Below, in pieces: positions 1 through 12,948 of a stretch of 64,000 nucleotides of DNA (the stretch's first letter is position 1; every line of letters begins with the position of its first letter). Made by a program: the position numbers and the translations under genes. Origin of the DNA: Eleusine coracana subsp. coracana (taxonomy: Eukaryota; Streptophyta; Magnoliopsida; Poales; Poaceae). The stretch spans positions 33,920,432 to 33,984,431 of the forward strand of contig CM064417.1 of NCBI GenBank assembly GCA_032690845.1, given 5' to 3'. The notes under the pieces are model-generated. The model was not told the DNA's origin, ran no database searches, and saw only the letters and a program-made list of their open reading frames with translations.

Positions 1-1883
1 TAACAATTATTAGAACTTAATAGATCACTTAATTTAATATTCTCAACGACATATAATCTCAAAATGATGACTTAAACATAGTGAGAAAAGATCATTTAAA
101 TTGGGCATTAACTTAATAAAATAATTCCTAACCATGTTAAAATCGTAGTGAATTTGGGAGTCACCTCTTAAACTCAAAATTTTGGCAAATCATTTAGTGA
201 CTAATTTAATATTAAACACATTCCTTAAATTATCAAGCTCATTAAGATCCAATTCAATTAGAGAATTAAATTCTAACAAAACTTAATATATTGGATGAAC
301 ATAAATTCTCAAAATGACAATGGAAGCTTAAAATATAGCAAAATAAAATATTGCTCGAAATTATTCTTGAGAGCTTAGCTCAAAATAATTTTCCAATTAA
401 TAATTGAAAAATTGTGCCAAAATAGACTTAGAAAATCATCTCAAATTTTACTACAGCAAATCCTTAAAAAAATATAACTTATAATTTTGCAGAAGAATTT
501 AAGCTAATAAATAATTATTAATTTCTTAATTACTTAGTGCTACATCAGGGATTAAGACTGAGGAAAATTATTAAAAGAAACTAAAACTTAGAATAAAAGA
601 AAACTTAATTTCGCCCATGTATCAGTAATGGCCCGTGAAGGCCTATAAGCCCTTGTTACTAAATTCCCACACGCAGCCCGAAATCAACCCTACAGCACAG
701 ACGCGCAGGCCGACCCAAAACGGGGCGATGTGGCCCAACAACGCAGGGAGGGGCGACACGGCGGCTGCGACGGCTCGGCTTAGCGGCTTTGGGCAGGCTC
801 AGCTCCCTCGCATGGAATTCAGCCCAGGGGCGGACGGCTGGGCTGGCAAAAGTGGCCCAGCGCAGCGGCAGCGCCCCCTCCCCCCTCCCCCGAGCGATTT
901 CGTCCGTCGATCGAAAATGGACGGTCGAAAAAAAAAACTCAGCAACTGAATAAAATGGCCAAAACCCTAGATTCCTTCACTTTCTATTTTCACTATCCCC
1001 ACTCTCTTGCTCTCTCAGTGCAGCGGTGGCGACCGAGGGCCAAGGGGGGTGGGGCCGGCAAGGGGAAGGGTCAGCCGGCGGTGTGCGCCTTTGTGCGTCG
1101 CGGCGCACGCCATGGCCGCTCGCCCCACGGTTGGCTGTGCTCTCGTCCGGCAACTCGTGCGGCGAGGCGCCGGCGTGCTGCTGCTGCGGCGTGGCGCGCA
1201 ACGTTGCACACGGTGGCCGACGTGTTGCAGTGGAGGAGGGAGCACCAGGCGCGGTGGCAAGGCAACTCACCGGCGTGCGCGCTCCCTTGCGGTGAGCGCG
1301 CCGCCATCGAGAGGTCCCAAGGCGGCTCCCTAATGCCGTCTATGGCCGGCGGCCTTATCTCAAAGTGCGCCTCAGAGGCGCATGCTTATTGCCGGCGTGC
1401 GTGAGCCCTCTGACCTGGTAGGGTTCTTACGTAGGGTTAGGGTTAGCCAATGATGGGGAAAATCAGGGCTTTTACTGAAATTTGACTTATTTTGTCCAAT
1501 CATCTCCTTCTAATTGCTTTAGAGACTTAATTTAGACTTAGGTTGTTTCGGATTCCAACATAATAGTGAGCTTAATCATCGTGTTTAATCCCTAACTGTA
1601 CATGATTAACTTTAATGACATACTAATCTTAGTTAGTCAACATTAGTTCTTAGAAATTAAAACTGAACTAATCTTACGGGTACTAGTCCAATCTTTATTG
1701 TGAACTAACAGATCAATTGCATGATAAAAAAAACTGAGGTAGAAACTTAGAACTAATCTGATATGTACTACAACGTGCAAACTTAACATCGGCCTAAACC
1801 AGAGATAGGGTCTGGTGATCTGATCTAGCACATTATCCGAACTTAGCTTAAACTAGGGGATCAATCTGACTAGTTTAAGGCAT
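1..1883. other. Unassigned repeat-like DNA
   Basis: No supportable gene. The first 600 bases are very AT-rich; about 640-1400 is GC-rich with open frames on both strands that show no recognisable domain; 1440-1880 is AT-rich again. Because a minus-strand LTR and primer-binding site lie immediately to the right, this stretch is probably the interior of that element or older repeats it landed in. No pol-type motif was seen, so if it is element interior the element is non-autonomous. Confidence 0.3.
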
Positions 1884-1893
1884 CTGATACCAA
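1884..1893 (-). other. Primer-binding site of minus-strand LTR element
   Basis: On the minus strand this reads TGGTATCAG, the usual match to the 3' end of initiator tRNA-Met found in many plant LTR retrotransposons. It starts two bases after the terminal CA of the adjoining LTR, the expected spacing. Confidence 0.5.
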
Positions 1894-1894
1894 T

Positions 1895-2322
1895 TGTAAG
1901 ATCAAATTGATGATAAAAATTAGCACGATCACTAGTCATAACAGATCACATCTAGAAAACTCAAACTATTGCTTGATTGACTTACCTATGGCCTGTTGTG
2001 GTGTAGTAGGCTCCTCTGCCATCGTAGAGGATGTAGAAACACTGGATGTCGATATAGGAGAAGGGACACCGAGCTTCCATGCCTTCCAGCACCTTAGTGA
2101 TTGGTTAGGTCAAAGTTAGAAGCCCCTGATGGCTGAACTCATGATTAACACATGATTAGGGTAACCAGGGATATCCCTTGATTATATAGTGCCGTAGGTG
2201 TGAGACCGGGCCATTAAGTGGGCTAAGTTTGCCTTCTAATCAAAGGTAACTAACAGGGATTAGTGTAGGATTCGAATTGGGCCTGATGGCCCAATTAGAC
2301 CTGACCAAGGTCAAATCCAACA
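1895..2322 (-). mobile_element. LTR of a Copia-like retrotransposon
   Basis: Read on the minus strand, this 428-bp segment begins TGTTGGATTTGACC, contains a TATA-like ACTATATAATC near 2176-2195 and ends in ACA just before a tRNA-Met-type primer-binding site. These are the boundary features of an LTR. The matching second LTR would lie to the left, outside the window, so target duplication and age cannot be judged. It could also be a fragment left after recombination. Confidence 0.55.
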
Positions 2323-3542
2323 AGCACATGACATTTTCTACCATCATGCACAAGTTGAGATGTAACATTATAAGCTTACACAAGAAGCATCAAGTACAAA
2401 AGCAAATCAGTGTGTGAACGGTTACGACTATTTACAGGCTGATGTCTTTTTTTTTCCTTCTTGCACAAGTACCAGTTGATCTCAATTTTAGCATGATGAT
2501 AGATGATTTCAAATTCTATCTATCTATACTTTTATTAACATTTTAGATATATAATTAATGGTTCAACCGTGTTAGCACCTAACCAGCTTTTAAGGAACCT
2601 TTCTCATATGACTTTTTTTCTTTTCTTATTATGCTACTAATGAGCGACCGCGTGCCGCTGCCTTTATCTTTCGTATTGTGAAGGATGGTACGAAAGGTAA
2701 CCAGGAGTGGGTGTGTCCTTGTGCCAGGACATGCGTTTCCTGACACACGGGGGGAAAAGTGGGCAACCTCATATAAACATCTTGAGGTCCCAAGCACGAA
2801 CATGAGGTTCCTAGCACATGCATGCACGCATGAAATTTTGTGCAAGTGGGCATGGAAGTGGGAGCAGAGAGGTACGGCTGCCATTTTATTACAGTTTTGT
2901 GTTGTGCCCACAGTTTTTCGGGATTTTTATTGTTGGTGCCTGCGTGTATAGCTTTCAGGAACCTCAGGTTCAAGGTGACCATACACCATCCGTCGGTAGT
3001 TTTAGCATGAGCTGTGGTGCATGTTTCATATAAACTCGAAAGAAGTCTACTTTACTTTCTGCAATAATACACTTTGTATGTTTATCCTTCTAAACACAAT
3101 TTTTTAGAGTTTAAGAGGCATAAGACCCCAGTCCATATTGATTAACAAACAGGACCAAAATCCATTTGCGTTAAAGTTCGACTCTCATCGAAGGCGTTGG
3201 TTCCGGTTGGGCATGCAGCTGGATTGCAACAGTCCAACGCGGAGGCTCGTTTTGTTTATTCAACATATGGTTCGACGCGGAAACATGATTCCTCCACGTG
3301 AGGTTAGATGTCCATGACGTTTATAAAGTTTGATAGTCTGAGTTCCTACTAGTCTAGTAGGATATCTACTGAAAGCCGAACTCGCAGTGGTCGTATCCGA
3401 GGTTCAGTTTCGTGCTACCTTCTTGCTGGTTTCCTGGTCGCCTATATATTGAAAGCAGGCAACTCGCAGTGGTCGTATCCGAGGTCCTACTAGTAGCATA
3501 CTTCATAGTCCTTAATTTCTTCTCTCCTCAAGCGTGGCAGAG
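2323..3542 (+). promoter_or_regulatory. Upstream region of the HSP70 gene
   Basis: No gene is supported here. The 3' part is the likely HSP70 promoter and 5' UTR: a TATA-like tatatat at 3443-3449 sits about 95 bases before the ATG. I did not find a perfect heat-shock element of alternating GAA/TTC blocks, though degenerate pieces occur around 3180-3300. The short open frames at 2579-3033 show no domain and overlap on both strands. Confidence 0.4.
3379..3485. repeat. 25-bp direct repeat around the HSP70 TATA box
   Basis: An identical 25-bp sequence (core CTCGCAGTGGTCGTATCC) occurs at 3379-3403 and 3461-3485, 82 bp apart, with a TATA-like box between. The preceding GAAAGC is also shared, so the repeat is slightly longer and imperfect at its left edge. 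It is probably a local duplication; whether it matters for expression is unknown. Confidence 0.8.
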
Positions 3543-6500
3543 ATGGCGGCGTCGAACGGCGACGGACCTGCAGTCGGCATCGACCTAGGGACCACGTACT
3601 CGTGTGTGGCCGTGTGGCAGCACAACCGCGGAGAGATCATCGCCAACGACCAGGGCAGCCGCCTTACGTCGTCATGTGTAGCATTCACCAACAACGAGAG
3701 GTTCGTAGGCGACGCGGCTTTCAACCAGGCTGCCCTGAACCCGACTAACACCGTATACGGTGAGGATTATTACTGATCTCTACTAGTTTTGTTTCAATTC
3801 ATGAGCCGCGTGTTCCATTATTTTTCATCTGTTATAAGTATCCACGAAGCATTTTATTTGGGGATCGCGTGAATATGTGCATGTGCATGCTGATTTCACT
3901 CCATGATCAATTGTGTGTGCCTTTGTGCATGCCTGATGATGGTAGGGACTAGGGAACACATCCCACAACACAGCATCGGTTCTGATGCAACCGTAGCACT
4001 TCCCGGGCACTATCCATGTGGATATCTGATAAGCACGCGTTCGATTTCAATTTAATTTGTTGTGAAGCAACACCAACGGCATGCGCAAGTCAACAAATTA
4101 GAACTAAAAGGAGGGACTACAAGCCTTATATGGGCTGTTTGGTCCCTGACCACAACCTGCCACCGCCACAAAATGGCTATTTGCTTCACGAGCTGAAAAA
4201 AAAAATTTCTTGAGCCAGCAGGCAGTGTTCCCAGACGTTCGGCTTTGAGCGTTTGGAGCTTTGATTGATGACTGGCTCATGCAGCATACCCTAGGGTCTC
4301 ATCCAAACATGTCCAAAGCCTTCGCACGCTCTCTGGCGAGCTAAATAAGTGCCATACTCACCATCAAAAAGCGGACACAAGAAGTGTGGTGGCCATAGGC
4401 TTTAGCGTCAACCAAACACTGTTGTTTCTTTAGTGACAGCCTTCTCTGTCAGGTGGCAAGTTGTGGCCTGCAACCAAGCAGACCCTCAATTCCCCTGCCT
4501 CCCTTTTGATCACATTCTATTGTTTTCTAGAACCTTTTTCTGCCTACTAGTAGCATATGTATAATTTTGTATTCTACATTACTGTTCGGTCCTCCAACAG
4601 TTATGCAAAATATGATTCTCGAATGACTGGTTCGACTAGTTTCTAAAAAAAATATTAAGAGTAAAATATCATATCCTCCAATATTTTTTTAATAAATGGT
4701 TGTCAAATACTTCTTTCATCCTAAAATAATTAATATTTTTTGCTGTGAGCATGGGAATTAATGAGGAGTATAATAGGCGGATTTGTATTGAAAATTAGAT
4801 AAGAGAGATAGAGATAGAGATATATTAGAAAGAGAGAAATATGCATCAAAAAGTGAGAATAACAATTATTTAAAAAAACTGAAAATGGCTAGTGACAACT
4901 ATTTTGTAACAGAGGGAGTACTAGTATACCGCTCCATATCAACTTGTTTTGTGAGCCCTAACATCACTTCATGGAAAGATTTTAGAATTAGGAGTTCCTA
5001 AACATGAGTTAAATATGGAAACCTAGATGATTTTTTTTAGGTATGAAAATTTGGACAGTATATATTGGAAACTGTACAATAGTTTTAGGGTGTGTATTCT
5101 CAAATTTATGGAGAGGGGGGGGGGGGGGTCGTGTATAAGGTTACCTATATTTGAAAGAGTGTGATACTAGCATTGGAGGAGACATGTTTCATTTCATCCT
5201 ATATACAATCAACATTAAATTAAGTATAAAGAAACACTAAAATAAAACTACCCATTATAGAGATTTTTTTTGTAGTTTTAAAATATTTTAGATGACATGA
5301 CACTCTTGATAAAAATAAAATGAATCTCTGATTAAAACTAGCCTAATCTCATCTTATTTTAATTCCTATTACATATAAATGACACATTACCAAGAGAACT
5401 GAAGTGGATTCGACCAGATGTGCCAGTTTAGTTTTTTTTTCCTTTCGTTTTGGTGAAATATCCAATCTCATCCCTCAACTTTGGCTGAAAACTAAACTTT
5501 GTCCCTTTCAAATGGTATAATCCAGTCGTTGGACTATGGATGGTAGGTTCATTTCCATCCCTAGCTTGAGGTGGTTGCCCACGGCGGGCGCAAGGCAGTG
5601 CATCCCATATCCGCTCCAATTCCACTCCTGTGCCGTTAATCCCTCCTATTCCTTTAACCCTTCTCCCTCCCTAACCCACGGCCTCCGCTCACTGTAGCTA
5701 CCGGGAGTTGGTGTTGCTACACCAAGGCGTAGAAAGCCGTTGGATCGGCGGGTTGCGCCAACCCATCAGACGGTTGTGGCCCTATCTTACGCTTCAATGA
5801 TGGCCACAGAGATGACGGCGTCTGTGGTGTTAATAGCCAAAACTGAGTTGGCCACAGTAGCGGCTAAGAAGATGGTAGCGGTCATGGCCGAGGAGGTGGT
5901 GGCGGCCAAGGCGGTGCCCATGACAGCGGCGGCCGCCGCCTAGGATTAGGGAATGGCCGAGCATTGATCAGTGCAGGTTTCCTTTTTTGTGTTGGCATAT
6001 CCGATGGGCCATTACTACCGCCTTTTTTTAAAATATAACATAAGACGAACTTAATGGCAGGCAATAGACCCCTCACAAATATTTCCACGATTTAGCAATG
6101 TTTCACTAGTAGCGGATCCTAAATCCGTTCCAAGGCCGTTTCAAGCTCATCATTATAAATCAATTTTTCTTTCAATCTATTAATTAGTTGTTGAATCTAT
6201 TTGAACCATTGTAGTTCTTAGAATGAATGCAACAAAACAAGATCCAATGTGAATCTATTTTTTATTTTGAGTGAAAAACACTGTAAGTCCTTAAACAATT
6301 TGAGAATTCTTATCTAGGTCTATCAAGTTTCAAAACGTTCTTCTATGCCCATGAACTAATTATATAGCTAATCTCATGTCTAGACCTCTTTATCCAAACT
6401 TTATCTTTGTTGATGTGGTCATGCCAACCATGGTTGGATTTTGCGTTCCTATCTATGTTTGATTTGTCACCATGCGTATCATGGTCGAGTTCCCTTCTCG

Positions 6501-8854
6501 CCCCTCCTACACCTACAAACAACAATATCGAGATTAATAGAGCTACTTGGCTACTTATACTTCTCAAGTCCAACTCTCCCTTGCAACCTAGACATAATCA
6601 AAGTCTTTGCTACCACCGTGCTCAGAGCTCACCACTATACTGAGCATCATCAACTTGAATTCGCGTGCTATTTACGCTACTGCCACCCGAGCCAACATAT
6701 CATCAAATTTCCAACTGGTAATACGTGTTGCCATTCAATCACATTGACATTGTCAGACAATATAAAACCATTAAAATGAAGAGGCGTGGATCTAAGCTTA
6801 GCTACATAATTGGTTTGTAGACCAAGATAAACATTTTAAAAATTAATGGACCTAGACGAGAATTCTTAAAAGTTTAAGGACCCATGGTATATCTTACTCT
6901 TTTACTTATTTGGATCTATATTATTAATAATTCTAAAAGATGTGATTGCTCAAACAGTTTCGACAAATAGAGTGGAAGTTTGAGAGAAAAATCAGTTTAA
7001 CATTTGAAATCCAACGTTGTGTGCCATATGGAATTAATGACACGTCAAATTAGGGATGAAATAAAATGGACCTACCAACCATAGTTCGTGGACTAGATTG
7101 GAGTTTTTAAAAGTTGAAAGATGAAATTGTGCATTCAGCCAAAGTTAATCGACGAGTTTGGCTGTTTCACCTTATGTCCTCGTTCGTAAATTTGAGTTGC
7201 AGATTCTTAATAAAAAAAAACGTGAGGTGAAGGGAACTCGAATCAGTGTGATTATTATTGAAAGTTTGAATCTATGTTGGAAATGAAATTTCTGCTTTCA
7301 ATATAGCTATTTATTTTTTAGCAAAAGTGGCACGATGCAAACCATCAAATAAAGTATATATATTATTTACTTGTTTGATTACATGATCATTTTCTTGCAG
7401 AGGTGAAGCGACTGATCGGCCGCCGGTTCAGCGACGAGTCTGTGCAAGAAGACCTCAAGTCCTGGCCTTTCAAAGTCGTCAAAGGTCTAGAGGATTTCCC
7501 AATGATTACAGTGCAATACAAAGGAGAGGAAAAGCAGTTTTCGCCTGAGGAGATCTCGGCGATGGTGCTGGTCAAGATGAGGGAAACCGCGGAGGCCTAC
7601 CTTGGGACCACGGTCAAGAACGCGGTCATCACCGTCCCAGTCTACTTCAACAACGCTCAGCGTCAAGCAACCATCGACGCTGGCACCATAGCCGGACTGA
7701 ATGTCATGCGCATCATCAACGAGCCGACCGCCGTCGCCATCGCCTACGGTCTTGACAGGATGCCTGTATATGATGGAGGGAGGATGGTGCTCGTCTTTGA
7801 TCTTGGTGGTGGCACGTTCGATGTATCCCTTCTCAACATTGATCCTGGCGTTGCAATTGGCATGTCCATCTTCGAGGTGGTGGCCATCGCTGGTAACACT
7901 CACCTCGGTGGGGCTGATTTTGACAACGAGATGGTGAAACACTGTTTACGGGAGTTCATAAGGAAACACCGGAAGAAGGACATCATAGACAATAAGAAGG
8001 CGTTAACTCGATTGAGGTCCGCATGTGAGAGAGCAAAGCGGATGTTGTCTTCCACGGTGGAGACCACCGTTGAGGTCGACGCACTCCATGACGGCATCGA
8101 CTTCTGCTGCACCATCACACGGCCCCGCTTCGAAGAACTGAACATGGAACTATTCAGAAAGTGCATGGAGGCCTTGGAGAAATGCTTCCATGAAGCCAAG
8201 ATGGACAAGAGCAGCGTTCACGACGTCGTCCTCGTGGGCGGTTCCACCCGGATCCCCAAGGTGCAGAGCATGCTCCGGGACTTCTTTAATGGTAAGGAGC
8301 TCTGCCGGAAAATCAACCCTGACGAGGCCGTCGCGTACGGCGCCGCCATCCAGGCCTCCATCCTCAACGGAGAAACTGGTGATTGTAAAGTCCGGGATAT
8401 GGTTCTACTCGAGGTCACTCCGCTGTCATTTGGGATCGAGAGCAGAGATGATCATACAATGGCCATGGTGATCCCGCGGAACACAGCTATTCCCGTGAAG
8501 AAGACGAAGACTTTTCGCACCTTTCACAACAACCAGAGCTCCTGTAAATTTCGAGTGTACGAGGGCGAGAGCGCAAGCACCAAGGAAAACAACCTTCTCG
8601 GCGAATTCAAGATCTCCGGCCTCCCTCCGGGGCCCAAGGGCACTGTCAAATTTGAGGTCACCTTCGACATCGATGCTAACGGCGTCTTGAAGGTTTCAGC
8701 CAAGGAGACGACCATTGGTCTCACGAACAACATCACCATCACTAACCATAGCAGCGGGCGGCTGCGCAAGGAGGAGATCGAGCGCATGAAGCAGGAAGCC
8801 GGAACGTACATGAAAAACGATATCGTAAAGGATGTCGGAGAACTAAGAGTTTGA
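3543..8854 (+). CDS. HSP70 family chaperone, C-terminally short
   Basis: This is a cytosolic-type Hsp70, an ATP-driven chaperone that binds exposed hydrophobic segments. Exons are 3543-3759 and 7401-8854, joining in phase 1 at the intron position usual for plant Hsp70 (after NTVY). The product is 556 residues. The three Hsp70 signatures are present: IDLGTTYS (13-20), a DLGGGTFDVSLL block (206-217) and VLVGGSTRIPKVQSM (349-363). The interdomain linker and most of the beta substrate-binding domain follow. It stops soon after the KEEIERMKQEA segment, about 90-100 residues short of typical members, so the helical lid and the C-terminal EEVD tail are missing. There is also a small insertion near residues 219-228. 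The first in-frame ATG gives MAAS; an in-frame GTG nine bases upstream is not a credible plant start. It may be a functional divergent paralog or a decaying one; the frame is otherwise intact. Confidence 0.88.
4710..4918. mobile_element. Stowaway-like MITE in HSP70 intron
   Basis: This 209-bp AT-rich element is flanked by TA on both sides. Its right end reads GAGGGAGTA and its left TACTTCTTTCATCC, degenerate forms of the CTCCCTCCGT-type inverted ends of grass Stowaway MITEs. It lies inside the large HSP70 intron. Confidence 0.6.
5452..7171. mobile_element. Inverted-repeat transposon in HSP70 intron
   Basis: The left about 115 bases (5452-5565) and right about 120 bases (7050-7171) are imperfect reverse complements, both ending in GGTGAAA. 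Shared blocks include CAGCCAAAGTT and GGACCTACCA-type segments. The 1.7-kb interior has no transposase, so it is a non-autonomous DNA element, perhaps MULE-like by its long termini. I could not match a clean target duplication. Confidence 0.55.
6269..6905. mobile_element. Nested inverted-repeat element
   Basis: Inside the larger intronic element, about 6269-6335 and 6825-6905 are reverse complements of each other (for example GAGAATTCTTATCTAGGTC against the right-hand GACCTAGACGAGAATTCTT). Small open frames at 6343-6779 fall in its interior and show no domain. It reads as a second, nested non-autonomous insertion. Confidence 0.5.
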
Positions 8855-9754
8855 GAGTGATTCTGCAGCCCTAAAACAGTCCAAGACGTATCAGCGGTAT
8901 CGTACTGATGCCGGCAACATGGATCCGACTGTTTGCTACGTACTGCAGCCCTAAGGTAATGCTAGCACTGTTATTGAATTCTGGCTTGGCATATGTATCC
9001 TAAGCTTGTCTTTTAAAATGTTTATGGAACCAGGTTTCATATTGAGTAACATTTTGTAATATCTGCCTGAATATCTTTCAGCGATCTGCCAAATTAATTT
9101 TAGATTGACAATGGTTTCAATGTTCTGCAAACGAGTTTGTTGTATAAAGCATTTGTTAGTTGTTACATGAGTGCCTATTCGTTGGTCTACAACACCTATC
9201 GCCAACGAGACGCCAGGACGAATGGCGACGGCGCTTCAGAGTTGTCCAATTCCCGGGTCAATGATAGCTGCCTGGATATCAGAGGGGAGATATGTCGACA
9301 CATGCTTCTTCACGTTTTTGCACTGCCCAGCGGATTGAACGATAGACCTGTGTAAAATGTGCGCAATTACGAGGGAGCACGAACATGTCATATGCTGCCA
9401 ACTTGGTTCCCTTCATAACGAGAGCACTGACAAGCCATTAGTATTAAAATAACAACAAACTGCATGCCGTAAATTGTACCATCTATAGTTGAGCAAGACC
9501 AAAGATAATAACTTATATAGAGTAGCAGCCACTAATACGATATACTATTTAATGGCTCCCAATATGTGGCCTGCCAAATTACCATTTTAGGCTCAACAGA
9601 ACTCATGTCATCCACGGAAGTAACAAAAAGAACGTCTGAATCTGAATAGTGCACGAGTTCAAGAGCAAGATTCAGACCGAGGTTTCATTTAGCCGACATG
9701 ATTTAATTTATACAACTTGCAGTTTGAATGTTTTGGTGACTCCAAGACTTGGAT
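8855..9754. other. Intergenic, convergent 3' flanks
   Basis: This lies between the HSP70 stop and the last exon of the minus-strand DUF866 gene, so it should hold both 3' UTRs. AT-rich stretches with AATAAA-like words occur, but no single polyadenylation signal stands out. No other gene or repeat was recognised. Confidence 0.4.
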
Positions 9755-12700
9755 CTAGACGTATCTTGCCTTCCCAGCCCTCTCGTTCTTCTTCACCTGT
9801 TGGCAATCACAGAAACGTCACGCGCTTCTATGGATAGAAATGTGTGTATCACCAACTTTTTATGGTTGACATCAAGTATCATGAATCCAATACAGGAAGC
9901 AACAACCAAGTGGCTTACCACTTTGAATGCTGACTCCAACTTGCCCAACCCAACAGGGCATTCTCCCTTCTCATCATAATCAGCAAATTCACCTTCAGAG
10001 CAGTCGATGTTAAAAGGAGTCCCTTCCAGCTTAAAGAAGAAGAAAAAAAACATTAGCACATCATGGACCACAACATTTATAAAAATGTGAGCAACATCAA
10101 CAGCAACTAGTCAAAGACTTGGATAGTTCCAAACCTAGTCCCCATTTCACACTTTTAAAAGAGTGTGTATAAAGGAACAGCAAGCCATATACTTGTTACT
10201 AATAAGAGAAATCAAGGCTGTTTACATAGTCCAACATTTTGTGGCCTCAAGAATATATTAGTCAAGTGTGTATTTCAAGAATATAGTTGCAACTAAGATG
10301 CATATAAAAACACATGGGATACCATTTGGCAGTTTAAAACACAATCACAAGTGTGAGATGTCCTTTAATTTGCCAGATAAGATCATTTTCTACAATAATT
10401 ATCTGTCTGCAGGCACACCAATTCAAACACTGTTCAAGTTCCTACAATGGGCCAACAATCTCAACTAGCTATTAGATTGTATTGTCTAGGAGTCATGTAT
10501 TTTTTTTTCTCAAACTTTCTTCTCTGTGTCTGCTGTACAGTGTAGGTTTCTTGTTACTTTCCTTTTATAGTTAATACAATTTCACAGCAGGGCCTTCCTT
10601 GCTTTATTTCCCTAAATAAATAAACTATCTTTACAAGATTAATTATCCACTGATGATAACTTAAAATAATGGTTCTGGGAAGTAAAAAGCCATCAGTACT
10701 AGTGATAAAAAAACCAATAAACACTTACAGATTCAGCCATCCAGCCATCAGCGAAGGAAAACTCAACAGGTTCATAGCCTCTGCAGTCAAAGACCATCAA
10801 ACAAGCCTTTTCCCCTTTCTGGCTCTGCTCAATAGTCAGTGGTGTCCCCTGCCCAGGAATCATCGTAATGGTCCCATCTCTCCCGCAAAGCTTGCACTGA
10901 GAGTAGAGTAAACCAAAAACATCACAGATGAACATAAACATGGTACAACAAAACATACTAAGTAGATACACAATGAATTGAAACGAGTTTTTTTTCTCCT
11001 TTAAGCCTTTGATAGAAACCACAAGGAAAACATTAAGATGGAGAACCATCACTTGGGACCAAGTTGGCCAGTGGACAGAAAAGCCATTCTGCAACATAAT
11101 CTTCACATCATACATTATAGACAATTGCTATTCAGAGGATTACTGCAGGCATAACTACAGCAACGGCAAGGAGCATTCAAACATAAAATTGCCACAAAAG
11201 GAGTGTTGAAGTTGAACCTAGCTGGATTTGGCATGAAAATAGAATGATTCATTGCAAAAATGAAAGAAAAATTTCTTACTCGGCATAATTTACATATGGA
11301 CGACATTAGATGCTCTAATTTTCATACACAATAACTTTATGCAAAGAAGCCATTGCAATACATATTCACCTTGCTGACATGATATAAAATCTTGAATAAG
11401 AATACATAGCAAGCATGATTATTTATCCAAGTGCATAATCGGCAGTACTAAGATATAACTATGATTCGTATAATGCATTCAGCCAGGCCACAAAAAGTAT
11501 TTAAATCACCATGGACAAGGACAATTGTACACAGATACAACAAACATAATCACTATAGAAAAGGTAGCTACATCAAATGTGTAGACAAGGCGCCAACAGC
11601 ATAGATATCGAGTCACTTTCCCCTGATCCCCTCCAGCACAGTGGTCAAACCAACTTGTAACCTATTGTATGGCCCACTGGTACATACTACGAATTTTGAA
11701 TTACTAGAGTTCAATATTTAAAGAAAAAAAAGATGAGATAACCACACTTTAAAAGGACACAAACGAAGGAAAACCTCTCCCTCTGCCAATGACTCCAAGT
11801 TAAAAATAAATATTAACAAAAAAAAAATAGTTTGTGTTTCTTGCCAACCTGAAAACAAATTTTTATTTTTAAGAACCCAAACAACTATGCACAGTAGCAA
11901 GAATCCTTGAGAAAACAAGGATTCTCTGTTGTTTATACAAAAATATGATCTTCCACTGCACAATCCATTCCCCATCTCAATAACCAATTAAAAATTATCA
12001 CAAAATTCATTAAACAATGTAAAGAAAGAGGTCACAGATGTAGAAGTAAAGGAATCTCCATTACTACAGCATTCTAAGTCAAGTAGTCAACTCATGTTTT
12101 TTTTTTCCTCTCCTCTTTCCTTACATTGTTTCTAGCCTACTTTCATAAACTCCAGGAACATACACACGGCATAACAACAAGATGATCAACATCAACCATC
12201 AGGCAGGCACACTTAAAAGCACTCCTTGTCCCATGAATCAAACAAATACCACCGGCAAAATCACCCCTCTTGCCCACCTAAAAGCATGACAAGATTCAAC
12301 ACGAAGACAATCAACACTTGTGGTGGTAAACATGTATAACATCCGCAGTCCAATCTAATTTCCGTTGAAACAGGTTCACCAAAGAACACACATAAAAGGA
12401 GGAAATAGATGCAGGATGACACAATCTCGTAGCCTGTCCCCTTCTTTCATCCAAGCTAGTTCTTTCGCATCCACAAACCAAAAAAGCATACTAACAAGCC
12501 GATCGATTCCACCTGCCATTCGACTCAAAAGAACTCGTTGTGCCACAACCAAATACGAACACTACAGGAAGAACAGGGCACGAGGAAACAGAATCCACGC
12601 GGCCACACAGGTGAAGAAAGCATGTGATGTCAATTGAGAGTACCTTCTGGACGAGGTTGGCGGTGCTGCGCCCCTTGGGCACATCGACCGTCTCGCTGAG

Positions 12701-12948
12701 GGTGACGTAGGTGTCCTTGGCGGTGACCTCCCCGCAGTTCTCGCATTTCAGCTGCAATTCGCCACCACGACGCGTAAGCGAGAGAGCGAAACCCCGCGTC
12801 AGCAACGATCGAGAGGGAGGGGGGTCGATTGAGAAGGGGAACGGACCTTGAGGTAGTAGGGGAAGTTGGGGTCGTCGCAGCCGTGGCGGGGCTGCAGGTT
12901 GGTGAGGCCGTCCAGCTCCGCGCCCACGTGCAGCGCGTAGAACACCAT
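9755..12948 (-). CDS. CXXC zinc-binding protein, DUF866/UPF0587 family
   Basis: A small eukaryotic zinc-binding protein of the DUF866 (UPF0587, human C1orf123/CZIB) family; its biochemical role is not well established. Five exons read on the minus strand: 12948-12847, 12751-12644, 10896-10729, 10029-9919 and 9796-9755. All junctions are GT-AG and phase 0, giving 176 residues. It starts MVFYALHVGAELDGL. The metal-binding pairs are CENC at the start of exon 2 and CKLC at the start of exon 3. The family-typical FADGWMAES and EFADYDEKGECPVG motifs follow. The short basic last exon (VKKNERAGKARYV) is inferred from an in-frame acceptor and stop and is the least certain part. The 1.75-kb intron 2 holds no recognised gene. 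Confidence 0.87.

Noticed and set aside
977..1404. Several overlapping open frames on both strands
   Set aside because: They reflect local GC richness; no domain, no splice logic, mutually incompatible frames.
3180..3330. Heat-shock elements upstream of HSP70
   Set aside because: GAA and TTC triplets occur but not in the required contiguous alternating 5-bp units.
3534..3542. Upstream in-frame GTG as HSP70 start
   Set aside because: A plant nuclear gene would use the ATG at 3543, which gives the family-typical N-terminus.
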